64,000 bases of DNA, taken from positions 62,001-126,000 of the forward strand of contig CAJTRS010000002.1 in assembly GCA_910578805.1 (NCBI GenBank), in the 5' to 3' direction. Positions 1-7,238 of the stretch are shown in pieces. Made by a program: the position numbers and the translations under genes. Origin of the DNA: an uncultured Muribaculaceae bacterium (GTDB lineage: Bacteria; Bacteroidota; Bacteroidia; Bacteroidales; Muribaculaceae). Within the stretch, counting starts at the first letter, position 1, and each line of letters begins with the position of its first letter. The notes under the pieces are model-generated. The model ran no database searches. It was not told the origin of the DNA and saw nothing but the letters and a program-made list of their open reading frames with translations.

Positions 1-5
1 CGCAT

Positions 6-1307
6 TTAGAAGCTGTATTGCAAAAGCCCGGTTATGCGGTTGGCGTGTCCCGAGTCTCCCGAATAGTCCGTGCGGGTTCCGTGGAGATATTCCAGTCCTA
101 TTCTCACATCGGGTATTATGTCGAAAAATCCGCTCACCGACACATACTGGCCGTAGCGGTATGTATCCTCTCCGAGATATCCGAGGCCATATAGCCGTGC
201 CTGGCTGTAGCTTCCGGCCACAAACAGTTTGGTATTGATGTCGCAGCGCATGCCTACCTCGAAATTGGCAGTGCGCGGTGCCGCCATCTTGCCGGGAGCC
301 GAACTGTGGACAAGGTCGAATCCCTGTCCCGACAGGTCGTTGACCAAAGCGGCATAGCCGCGGCCGTAGGCTCCCTGATAATAGAATGTAAGCTCCGGTA
401 TGAAGTTTATCATGCCGCTGAGCTGCGCGGCCCACCCAGTCTTGAACCGGTTGCGGTCAGCAATCAGGTCGCGGTACGACAGATTACGCACCAATCCCGA
501 AAGTCTCACATGGCTTTTTCCGCCGCCCCACTGGTATTGTACATAGAGAGGTATGTCGGGCACACGCTGGTTTATATGCTCCACAGAGGCGTCAGTCGTA
601 TAGTCGGCATGGGGATACTCCACACCGATTCCGCCCGAGAAGTTGGCATTGAACCGCGGGGTATATTTGACAAGCACCGTCTTGTTGCCGAGCTCGCCCG
701 AAGGACCTTCATCGTCTATTGTCGGCGTGCCGGCGGCTCCGTCTATCATAACCGAGTTGGTCAGACCGGCGGTGACATTCCCCACTTTCACGTAGGCTTG
801 TTTCAGTTTCAGGCCATAGCCCGTATTGCCGTTGCCGCTGAAATTGGTTTGTATATACATCTGGTAGTACCCGAAACGGCTGCTGCGGCCCACGAGTTGG
901 AGCAAAAGGGTCGAATGGTTGGCATTGCCGTAAAACTGGTTGCGTTGTCCTGGATTCATGGGTACAGGTATGTCATAGGTGGTGAAACTGGCACCGTCGT
1001 CAATGGCACCGTCGAAATCATATTGAACCGTGCCTTTGAAGTATCCGCCTATGCCGAATGCCACCTTGCCTTCGCGGTCGAGAAACAGGAACCTCGGCGA
1101 ATTAGGATCCGAGAAGTGTAGCTCCGATTTGTCATAAAGTATCCCCACTAAGTCCGATGCTTTCTGTCGGTCTCCTGACAGCACTATGGCGCGGACCGGC
1201 ACATAGATCGAGTCAGACGGGTTATCCGTGTTTTGGGCGTTTGCACACATCGTTGGGATAATTGTGGCGAAGGCAAGTATCGAAGCCTTCAGAATGTTGC
1301 GTTTCAT
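6..1307 (-). CDS. Outer-membrane beta-barrel porin (DcaP-like / porin superfamily)
   Basis: A 433-residue protein with a signal peptide (residues 1-24, ending CANAQ) and a C-terminal phenylalanine, the usual BAM recognition signature. After a short N-terminal region the sequence alternates polar and aromatic residues in the way of transmembrane beta strands. The segment 'GIGGYFKGTVQYDF' near residue 85 resembles the first strand of the DcaP-like trimeric porins common in Bacteroidetes. It probably lets small solutes cross the outer membrane; the substrate cannot be read from sequence. The stop codon lies at the window's left edge, so downstream context is unseen. The family call rests on overall pattern, not on a diagnostic residue. 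Confidence 0.7.
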   Translation of the reverse strand: MKRNILKASILAFATIIPTMCANAQNTDNPSDSIYVPVRAIVLSGDRQKASDLVGILYDKSELHFSDPNSPRFLFLDREGKVAFGIGGYFKGTVQYDFDGAIDDGASFTTYDIPVPMNPGQRNQFYGNANHSTLLLQLVGRSSRFGYYQMYIQTNFSGNGNTGYGLKLKQAYVKVGNVTAGLTNSVMIDGAAGTPTIDDEGPSGELGNKTVLVKYTPRFNANFSGGIGVEYPHADYTTDASVEHINQRVPDIPLYVQYQWGGGKSHVRLSGLVRNLSYRDLIADRNRFKTGWAAQLSGMINFIPELTFYYQGAYGRGYAALVNDLSGQGFDLVHSSAPGKMAAPRTANFEVGMRCDINTKLFVAGSYSQARLYGLGYLGEDTYRYGQYVSVSGFFDIIPDVRIGLEYLHGTRTDYSGDSGHANRITGLLQYSF

Positions 1308-1384
1308 AGTATTTAAGAAAATAAATATAAATGTAGTTATGAATATTTAACAACCATATGTCGCGAATCGTTTTGTCACGCCAT

Positions 1385-1420
1385 AAAAAAAGCGCCGCAC
1401 ACCATTTAAGGTGCACGGCG
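1385..1420 (-). terminator. Rho-independent terminator of the alanine-rich lipoprotein gene
   Basis: Inverted repeat at about 1393-1420 (stem CGCCG...CGGCG with a short internal mismatch, loop ATTTAA). It is followed on the minus strand by a run of seven T (1385-1391), directly downstream of the lipoprotein stop at 1444. Confidence 0.75.
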
Positions 1421-1443
1421 TTGCATGGTTATGTGGCTTGAAA

Positions 1444-1803
1444 TTAGAGACCGAGAGCTTTCTTTGTTTCCTCAGATGCTTTGTTGGCAGCGTCTTTGGC
1501 GGCATCGGTAGCTTTTTCAGCAGCGTTGTTGATGGCTTCGCCGGCTTTTTCCTTGGCGTTATTGAGAGTCTCGCCGGCCTTTTCTTTAGCGGCTTCGAGT
1601 GCCGATTTGGTTTCTTCAGTAGCTTCGGCTACAGAATCAGAGGCTGCTTCAACGCCTTCTTCTATTGTGGCGGGAGCTTCTACAGTCAGTGTTTCGGTTA
1701 CTTCTTCTACGGCTTCTGCATTGTTTTCTGCGTTTTCGTTGCTACCGCAGGATACTGCCATGAATGAGGCCACAACAGCGAATGAGAGGAATAATTTTTT
1801 CAT
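1444..1803 (-). CDS. Small alanine/glutamate/lysine-rich lipoprotein with amphipathic helical repeats
   Basis: A 119-residue protein with a lipoprotein signal (MKKLFLSFAVVASFMAVSC; lipid-modified Cys19). From about residue 60 to the end it is a regular run of 11-residue-like helical units rich in A, E and K (for example AAKEKAGETLNNAKEKAGEA), resembling LEA or apolipoprotein-type amphipathic helices. The middle (residues 25-60) is acidic. It is probably periplasmic or surface-anchored and partly disordered. It stands alone between porin genes, with its own terminator. Function is unknown; similar small helical lipoproteins are widespread in Bacteroidales. Confidence 0.75.
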   Translation of the reverse strand: MKKLFLSFAVVASFMAVSCGSNENAENNAEAVEEVTETLTVEAPATIEEGVEAASDSVAEATEETKSALEAAKEKAGETLNNAKEKAGEAINNAAEKATDAAKDAANKASEETKKALGL

Positions 1804-1864
1804 AATAAATTGTAATTAAAAGATTAAATGATAATTAGTTTGTTGTTTGGTATTCGAGTCTGTG

Positions 1865-3208
1865 TCAGAAAGCGTAGCTCAGCCCGATCGACGGTGCGAA
1901 TGCGTGTACACGGTAATCGGCAGTGAATTTCTTCATATATGCCGGATTGCCCGATTCCTTCAGAAGAAGGTCCTCATAGGTGCATGACGCATTATCGATA
2001 CCCGTGCCCGCTATGTACATGAACGCTACATCAACCGACAGTCGCTCTATAGGGCGGAACGAGAAGCCCGCCGTAGGCTCGATTTTGGTCATACCCGGAG
2101 TCTCCGGATTATAGTAGTCGATATTCACAGGCGAGGTGTCCACCATCAGACCGGCGCGGACGTCGAAGCGATGAGTCAGTGCATACTGAGCCCCGATGTG
2201 GAATGCCCACGCGTTTCTGTAGTCCTTGGTTATGCTCTGGTTAAATTTTGAAAGAGGCTCTGGAAAGTTTATGTTGAGCTGACGATACGTCTTCCAACCG
2301 GTAAGCTGCGCGTCGAAAGCAAGTGTGAGCGCCTGTATCGGTTTGTATGCCACGCCGAAATTGAGCACATAAGGGCAGGGCATGGCGGCCTTGAAATTCT
2401 CCTCGTTGATGAGTCCGAGTTTCGGCTCGAGTATGCCCTTTGTGGTTTCGTTGGCGTATGATACTCGGGCTATGCCGGCCTTGACTTTCATCTGCATTCT
2501 GGTGCGGAAACTGACGCCGGCGGTCCATTGGTCGTTAAATTCGTACATGGCGCCTATGTTGGCTCCGACTGACACTTGCGATGTGCCTGTCAGGTTTACC
2601 GATGCAGCCGCTATGTCACCCAATGAGGTCGGAATGCCCATCATGGCGGTAAGAGCGTCAAACGACTCTCCGCTTACCAACGCCTTGTTAAGATCGACCT
2701 TACCCCAGCTGACCATCAGTCCGGCTCCGACAGAGAGCTTGGGGGTGATGCGCCATGCCACGGTGGGCTGTATGGTATATACTTTCAGGTCCACCTTTTG
2801 GTTCAGTATCGATCCCGGCCAGTCATTGGTCCAGTTTATGGAACTTCCGTAGGGGGTGTAAAAAGATATGCCGGCCTGCAGATTGTCATATATCCTGAAT
2901 GAGGCGTTGACCGAAAGTGGAGTGCTGAGACCGTTTTGGGTTTCATATTCAGTGCCCTCGTAAGTGGCTTTGGCCACGGCTTTTATGCCGGTTATCGAGC
3001 CTGATATGTCAAGTGTCTTGTCGGAAAATCCCAATCCGGCAGGATTGAAAAACATGCTTTCCGAACCTAATTTCATTGCCACGCCGGCATGTCCCATGCC
3101 GAGCTGCTTGGCGCTTAATGTGTTGATCTGGTAGCCTTCGGCTGATGCGGTCAGTGCGGCCATTGCCAGTCCGGCGGCTATCAGATGTCTCTTGGTGCAA
3201 TGTGTCAT
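1865..3208 (-). CDS. FadL/TodX-family outer-membrane transport protein
   Basis: A 447-residue protein when started at ATG 3208, which gives a clean signal peptide (MTHCTKRHLIAAGLAMAALT, cleavage after ASA). A longer reading from 3292 would run through the promoter. The mature N-terminus 'EGYQINTLSAKQLGMGHAGVA' and the following 'SMFFNPAGLG' are the hallmark hatch region of the FadL/OMPP1 family of 14-strand barrels, which pass hydrophobic compounds such as long-chain fatty acids. It ends in phenylalanine. It is transcribed divergently from the GH97 gene, with a perfect TAACTTTG box (3229-3236) just upstream. The actual ligand is not evident. Confidence 0.88.
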   Translation of the reverse strand: MTHCTKRHLIAAGLAMAALTASAEGYQINTLSAKQLGMGHAGVAMKLGSESMFFNPAGLGFSDKTLDISGSITGIKAVAKATYEGTEYETQNGLSTPLSVNASFRIYDNLQAGISFYTPYGSSINWTNDWPGSILNQKVDLKVYTIQPTVAWRITPKLSVGAGLMVSWGKVDLNKALVSGESFDALTAMMGIPTSLGDIAAASVNLTGTSQVSVGANIGAMYEFNDQWTAGVSFRTRMQMKVKAGIARVSYANETTKGILEPKLGLINEENFKAAMPCPYVLNFGVAYKPIQALTLAFDAQLTGWKTYRQLNINFPEPLSKFNQSITKDYRNAWAFHIGAQYALTHRFDVRAGLMVDTSPVNIDYYNPETPGMTKIEPTAGFSFRPIERLSVDVAFMYIAGTGIDNASCTYEDLLLKESGNPAYMKKFTADYRVHAFAPSIGLSYAF

Positions 3209-3222
3209 TTGCGTTACAAAAA

Positions 3223-3255
3223 TTTGCGCAAAGTTATTCTTTTTTCGTATCTTTG
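3223..3255 (+). promoter_or_regulatory. Promoter of the GH97 gene
   Basis: TTTG (3223-3226), a 21-nt spacer and TATCTTTG (3248-3255), the Bacteroidetes sigma-ABfr-type -33/-7 pair. The start codon follows 28 nt later. The two divergent promoters overlap physically. Confidence 0.65.
3229..3236 (-). promoter_or_regulatory. -7 box of the fadL-type gene promoter
   Basis: The minus strand reads TAACTTTG, a perfect match to the Bacteroidetes -7 consensus TAnnTTTG, about 20 nt upstream of the start codon. It lies inside the spacer of the divergent GH97 promoter. Confidence 0.6.
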
Positions 3256-3283
3256 AAAAAATTAATCCGAGATATTGTTGATT

Positions 3284-5263
3284 ATGAAGCATGGAATTTT
3301 ATTGGTGCTTTCGGCATGTGTTGTTTCGGTTGCGGCTTCTGCAATGTCGGTGAAGTCGCCCGACGGTTGTATTGAAGTATCAGTTTCCGGAGAGGCTCCC
3401 CGACTGATGTATTCTGTCGATGTTGACGGCAGCGCGCTTGTGGCTCCGTCAAGACTTGGAGTGGTAATGCCACGTTGGACTCTTGGTTCCGATGTTTCTG
3501 TGTCGCATTCCTATTCCGATTATTCCGGCGAATGGACGCAGCCTTGGGGTGAGAACCGCCATATAGTGGAGCGCTACAACGAGATGGCTGTGAATATGTC
3601 GGCAGGAGGTGCCGTTTTTGTGGTGCGCTTCAGGGTGTTCGACGACGGCATGGCCTTTCGCTATGAATGGTCTTTGCCCGGATTTGATGTTTTGGCTGTC
3701 ACCGATGAACTTACCGAATTCAATATGGCTTCTCGGTGTGACACCTGGTCCATACCCGGCAATTTCGAGACCTATGAGTTGCAATACCGCCACCTTCCTA
3801 TTGACAGTGTCGATAATGCCAACACTCCCTTTACTCTTGCCACTGCAGGTGGCATCTATGCCTCTATACACGAGGCCGCATTGTATGACTATCCCGAGAT
3901 GGTGTTGCGGCGCGATGGCGCCGGAGTGCTCAAAGCCGACCTTGCACCGCTTCCCGACGGTGTCAAGGCCTATGTGCCCGGGCGGTTTGTAACCCCGTGG
4001 CGCACCATACAGATAGCACGTTCGGCAGTAGGGCTTATCAATTCGGCCATGATACTTAATCTCAACGAACCGTCTAAGATAACCGATACCTCATGGATAC
4101 GACCACAGAAATATATAGGTATCTGGTGGGGCATGCACCTTGGCACTCAGACATGGACAATGGGGCCGCGCCACGGTGCCACTACTGAAAATGCCGTGAA
4201 ATATATCGATTTTGCAGCGGCCAACAACATACAGGGTGTGCTTTTCGAAGGCTGGAACCAAGGTTGGGAAAATTGGGGCGGAAACCAACATTTCGATTAC
4301 GTCAAAGCCTACGACGATTTCGACATGGATTTCGTGGCACGTTATGCACGTGACCGCGGCATAGAGCTATGGGCGCATAATGAGACCGGCGGTAATATTC
4401 CCGAGTACGAAGCCGCCATAGACAGTGCGTTTGCCTATTACAGGAGTCTTGGCATACACACTCTTAAAACCGGTTATGCCGGTGGATTCAAGGGCGGTTA
4501 TCTGCACCATTCGCAGTACGGCGTGCAGCACTACCAGCGCGTGGTGGAGATTGCTGCCGGATATCAGCTTATGGTCGATGCTCACGAACCCATAAAAGAG
4601 ACCGGCATACGGCGCACATGGCCCAACATGATGACTCGCGAAGGTGCCCGTGGAATGGAGTGGAACGCATGGTCAGCCGGTAATACGGCCGATTATCTCT
4701 GCACACTCCCCTTTGTGCGTCTGCTCTCCGGCCCTATGGACTATACCCCGGGCATATTTGACATAGACTATTCGCGTGCCAAGGCCGACAAGGAACGTTT
4801 GCAATGGAACGGACCAAATGCTGACTGCTGCATAAAGATCACATTGGCACGACAGATAGCCAACTGGGTGATAATCTATTCACCTCTACAGATGGCCGCC
4901 GATCAGATCGAAAATTACGAAGGCCACCCCGCATTCCGCTTTTTCCGTGATTTCAACGCCGATTGTGACTGGTCTCAGGCTCTTCAGGGCGAGATAGGCC
5001 AATATATAGTGGTGGCACGTCGCGCCGCAGGCCGCTATTTCGTTGGAGCCGGGACCGACTTGCACGCCCGCACTCTGTCTCTGCCTCTCGATTTCCTCGA
5101 GCCCGACATGACTTATGAAGCCGTTATATATGCCGACGACACCTCTTCTCCCGACCCCGAGGCCATAACCATCACCTCACGGACGGTGACTGCCGCCGAC
5201 ACCTTGCAGATAGTCATGGCCCCCTCCGGTGGCCAGGCCATAACCCTGATTCCTCAGACCTGA
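3284..5263 (+). CDS. Glycoside hydrolase family 97 alpha-glucosidase (SusB type)
   Basis: A 659-residue protein. ATG 3284 is chosen over the TTG 9 nt upstream because it begins the signal peptide (MKHGILLVLSACVVSVAASA). The N-terminal beta-sandwich, central TIM barrel (WWGMHLG, WNQGWENWGG) and C-terminal sandwich follow the GH97 plan. Glutamates E367 (HNETGG), E435 (DAHEP) and E459 (GARGME) are spaced 68 and 24 residues apart. This matches the calcium-coordinating and catalytic glutamates of the inverting enzyme SusB of B. thetaiotaomicron (E439, E508, E532), so an inverting alpha-glucosidase acting on malto-oligosaccharides in the periplasm is inferred. No SusC/SusD pair is adjacent, so this is an orphan GH97 rather than part of a utilisation locus. 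Confidence 0.92.
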   Translation: MKHGILLVLSACVVSVAASAMSVKSPDGCIEVSVSGEAPRLMYSVDVDGSALVAPSRLGVVMPRWTLGSDVSVSHSYSDYSGEWTQPWGENRHIVERYNEMAVNMSAGGAVFVVRFRVFDDGMAFRYEWSLPGFDVLAVTDELTEFNMASRCDTWSIPGNFETYELQYRHLPIDSVDNANTPFTLATAGGIYASIHEAALYDYPEMVLRRDGAGVLKADLAPLPDGVKAYVPGRFVTPWRTIQIARSAVGLINSAMILNLNEPSKITDTSWIRPQKYIGIWWGMHLGTQTWTMGPRHGATTENAVKYIDFAAANNIQGVLFEGWNQGWENWGGNQHFDYVKAYDDFDMDFVARYARDRGIELWAHNETGGNIPEYEAAIDSAFAYYRSLGIHTLKTGYAGGFKGGYLHHSQYGVQHYQRVVEIAAGYQLMVDAHEPIKETGIRRTWPNMMTREGARGMEWNAWSAGNTADYLCTLPFVRLLSGPMDYTPGIFDIDYSRAKADKERLQWNGPNADCCIKITLARQIANWVIIYSPLQMAADQIENYEGHPAFRFFRDFNADCDWSQALQGEIGQYIVVARRAAGRYFVGAGTDLHARTLSLPLDFLEPDMTYEAVIYADDTSSPDPEAITITSRTVTAADTLQIVMAPSGGQAITLIPQT

Positions 5264-5277
5264 CCCGTCCAATCACT

Positions 5278-5295
5278 ACGCTCTGCGAGCGCCCG
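5278..5295 (+). repeat. Degenerate REP-like palindrome
   Basis: CGCTC-TGC-GAGCG (5279-5291) followed by CCCG. It has the same arm-TGC-arm layout as the palindromes at 7133-7151 and 8068-8086 but has lost the GGG side, so it looks like a decayed copy. Confidence 0.4.
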
Positions 5296-5398
5296 AATGA
5301 TATTGGTTATAAAATGTCTAAAATATCCGGTTGCGGCTTCTTGATATTGTCACCATTCAATTAATGATTACACCGATTATATTACAATTTAAATTACA

Positions 5399-5761
5399 AT
5401 GAAAGTCAAATCCAAATTGCCGTCACGATGGCAAATGTTTTTCGATAGCACTATACTCAACTTTGCCATCACCGGCGCCTCCATATCCATAGTGTTATGG
5501 AACTCCGATCCCGATTCCTCTTTAGCCTCACCGTTGGCTGCCGCCATGTTCTTGCTGATATTTATCGGTTACGCCCTCTGGTTCCTTATCAAAAAGCCTG
5601 CCACTATACCCGTTGACAGCTGGTTGTCAAGCATGTCTGGCTTATTCACGCTCTACATGTTAATCACGACGGCCTTAAAAGAACAATCTCCCTGGTGGGG
5701 TATATTCGCTCTCCTCTCCGGCATAGCCCTCCTCTTCATCTACCTCCTCCGCACCTCCTAA
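5399..5761 (+). CDS. Small integral membrane protein of unknown function
   Basis: A 120-residue protein with about four hydrophobic segments (near residues 19-34, 45-65, 78-93 and 98-117) and a basic N-terminus (MKVKSKLPSRW), which suggests the N-terminus is cytoplasmic. No recognised domain, catalytic motif or partner gene. It sits alone, 135 nt after the GH97 stop and just before the 6S-like RNA promoter. Codon use fits the neighbourhood. It may be a small inner-membrane protein of a narrowly distributed family. Confidence 0.6.
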   Translation: MKVKSKLPSRWQMFFDSTILNFAITGASISIVLWNSDPDSSLASPLAAAMFLLIFIGYALWFLIKKPATIPVDSWLSSMSGLFTLYMLITTALKEQSPWWGIFALLSGIALLFIYLLRTS

Positions 5762-5796
5762 TACATAAAATTGCGTTATTTATTTTCTCTATCCTA

Positions 5797-5826
5797 TTGA
5801 CATGTAACATAAAAATAGTAGCTTTG
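5797..5826 (+). promoter_or_regulatory. Promoter of the structured RNA
   Basis: TTG (5797-5799), a 19-nt spacer and TAGCTTTG (5819-5826): a full -33/-7 match, placing transcription start at about 5832. No coding region begins before 6095. Confidence 0.65.
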
Positions 5827-5832
5827 CAGTTG

Positions 5833-6055
5833 ATTGGGTTAAACCCCGTCACGACATTTTAATAAAAAAAAGAGGCGTTATGTCTTCTTCTTGTGTGTGA
5901 AAAGCGTCGGAAACTATTCACAATATAGACAAGAGTTGGCTTAACTGTCTCCACGCATATGCGTGGGGCTGTTAATTCCCACATCTGTCTATAAAGGTAT
6001 TCCGACCACCTTCACACTAAGACGTGGCATTGCAGTTCCACGCTTAGTATTTCAT
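5833..6055 (+). ncRNA. ssrS: Long-hairpin RNA, candidate 6S RNA (SsrS)
   Basis: The RNA downstream of the 5797-5826 promoter folds into one long interrupted hairpin. The apex is a perfect 16-nt palindrome (5951-5966). It is flanked by an imperfect 31-position stem closed by TATAGACA (5924-5931) with TGTCTATA (5986-5993). Then comes an asymmetric open bubble (11 nt at 5913-5923 against 6 nt at 5994-5999), then TCGGAA (5907-5912) with TTCCGA (6000-6005), GTGTGAA (5895-5901) with TTCACAC (6011-6017), and GTCTT (5882-5886) with AAGAC (6019-6023). A long rod with a central bubble is the defining shape of 6S RNA, which binds RNA polymerase holoenzyme by mimicking an open promoter. An alternative 3' hairpin (6017-6049) with a T-rich tail could end the transcript. 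The family assignment is inferred from structure only; exact ends are not determined. Confidence 0.55.
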
Positions 6056-6094
6056 TTAAATGCTCTTATGGAACTTGAGAGCATAATAATGCTT

Positions 6095-6505
6095 ATGAAG
6101 CACCTGTCATTGATATTGTTAATCCTGTTTTCTGCCGGATTAACCAACTGTGTAAATGCAAATCCTCCAAAAAAGGAGCAATCCAAAGAGGAACAAACAA
6201 AGTTCTTTCCATTCAAACTTTATCCAACCGATAATATGTGGACTTTTATTAAGTTGGATACTCGCAATGGTAAAATGTGGCAAGTCCAATTTAGCGTCAA
6301 AGGAGATGACTATCGGTTTGAAATACCACTTAATACGATTGCTTTAGCAACGGATTCAGTAAATGGTAGATTTGAGCTCTATCCAACGCAAAACATGTTT
6401 AATTTTATTCTCCTTGACAAAATTGAAGGTGCGACATGGCAAGTTCAATGGTCAACCGAGCCGGAAAATCAAGCAGTCATACCAATTAAACAATCTTTGT
6501 TCTAA
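6095..6505 (+). CDS. Small lipoprotein with an internal 28-residue duplication
   Basis: A 136-residue protein when started at ATG 6095, which gives a lipoprotein signal (MKHLSLILLILFSAGLTNC, Cys19). The longer frame upstream would run through the structured RNA and has no signal. After a Lys/Glu-rich linker, two units begin at residues 40 and 93, both built as F-x-L-Y-P-T-x-N-M ... L-D ... G ... W-Q-V-Q-x-S; 17 of 28 positions are identical. No known domain is recognised. It is followed 13 nt later by another secreted-protein gene and both are AT-richer than their surroundings, which hints at a separately acquired pair. Probably envelope-located; function unknown. Confidence 0.75.
   Translation: MKHLSLILLILFSAGLTNCVNANPPKKEQSKEEQTKFFPFKLYPTDNMWTFIKLDTRNGKMWQVQFSVKGDDYRFEIPLNTIALATDSVNGRFELYPTQNMFNFILLDKIEGATWQVQWSTEPENQAVIPIKQSLF
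6212..6295 (+). repeat. Protein repeat unit 1 of the duplicated lipoprotein
   Basis: Encodes residues 40-67, starting FKLYPTDNMW and ending WQVQFS. Paired with the unit at 6371-6454, offset by 159 nt (53 codons). Confidence 0.8.
6371..6454 (+). repeat. Protein repeat unit 2 of the duplicated lipoprotein
   Basis: Encodes residues 93-120, starting FELYPTQNMF and ending WQVQWS. 17 of 28 residues are identical to unit 1, whereas the DNA has diverged, so the duplication is old or conserved by selection on the protein. Confidence 0.8.
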
Positions 6506-6518
6506 TAAATACAATCCG

Positions 6519-7103
6519 ATGAATAGAATTATTTCTCTCACAGCTTTGATGCTTTGTTATATTGCGTCTATCGCACAAACTTCTAATGAGCATTTAACAT
6601 TCAAAGGTGTTCCGATAGATGGAACTTTAAGCGAGTTTGTCTCCAAAATGAAATCGGCAGGATTTTCATATGTTGACAGTCAAGATGGGACTGCTATACT
6701 GCAAGGTGGGTTTGCCGGATTCAAAGGGTGTATGATTGGCGTTTCTACACTAAAAAATTCTGATGTTGTTAATACAATTAGTGTTATTTTTCCTGATAAA
6801 GATGATTGGTCGTCTTTGGAAGAAAACTATCAGCACTTAAAGAATATGCTGATAGAGAAATATGGTAAGCCCTCGGAATGTGTGGAAGAATTCCAAGGTT
6901 ATGGTTCGCCAAGGGATAATAGCGATAAACTATGCAAATTAAGATTGGATGAATGCATCTACGTAACTGTATTTATGACTCCAAAAGGTGCTATCCAACT
7001 CTCATTGGAGCACCAAAGCGTGTGGTCTTGTTTTGTTAAACTTCAATATTGGGATAGGATAAATACAAATGCAGCCAAAGCAAAAGCTATGGACGATTTG
7101 TGA
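6519..7103 (+). CDS. Secreted protein of unknown function
   Basis: A 194-residue protein. ATG 6519 is preferred because it begins a signal peptide (MNRIISLTALMLCYIASIAQ) and lies 13 nt after the lipoprotein stop; the open frame continues upstream only by overlapping that gene. The mature N-terminus contains FKGVPIDGTLSEFVSKMKSA, a motif I associate with a family of uncharacterised Bacteroidales secreted proteins. The rest predicts a compact alpha/beta fold with an amphipathic helix around residues 105-120 (LEENYQHLKNMLIEKYGKP). It is AT-rich like its partner at 6095-6505 and probably co-transcribed. No catalytic motif is visible. Confidence 0.7.
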   Translation: MNRIISLTALMLCYIASIAQTSNEHLTFKGVPIDGTLSEFVSKMKSAGFSYVDSQDGTAILQGGFAGFKGCMIGVSTLKNSDVVNTISVIFPDKDDWSSLEENYQHLKNMLIEKYGKPSECVEEFQGYGSPRDNSDKLCKLRLDECIYVTVFMTPKGAIQLSLEHQSVWSCFVKLQYWDRINTNAAKAKAMDDL

Positions 7104-7130
7104 TTGAAAATCAGCTTATCCACGAGGGGT

Positions 7131-7153
7131 AGGGGCGCTCGCGGAGCGTCCGG
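7131..7153 (+). repeat. REP-like palindrome
   Basis: GGGCGCTC (7133-7140), loop GCG, GAGCGTCC (7144-7151), followed by GG. It has the same geometry (8-nt arms, 3-nt loop, trailing CCGG) as the copy at 8068-8086. Confidence 0.6.
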
Positions 7154-7225
7154 TTTGCCCCGCGTTTTGCCGATTCTTAAAAAATACGTGCGAAACATTC
7201 GCCTCCGTTAACCTCCTCCGCATGT

Positions 7226-7233
7226 TATCTTTG
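7226..7233 (+). promoter_or_regulatory. -7 box immediately before the orphan ORF
   Basis: TATCTTTG, a perfect -7 match, only 5 nt before the ATG at 7239. A transcript starting the usual 5-7 nt downstream would be leaderless or nearly so. No clear -33 element is seen. Confidence 0.5.
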
Positions 7234-7238
7234 CGGCA

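Noticed and set aside
306..1121. A 271-codon frame antisense to the first porin
   Set aside because: The porin has a signal peptide, barrel pattern and terminal Phe; the antisense frame has none of the marks of a gene.
5941..5980. Palindrome CCACGCATATGCGTGG followed by GGGCTGTTAA, reminiscent of a type I-E CRISPR repeat
   Set aside because: Only one copy exists, there is no spacer-repeat periodicity and no cas gene; the palindrome is better explained as the apex of the long hairpin RNA.
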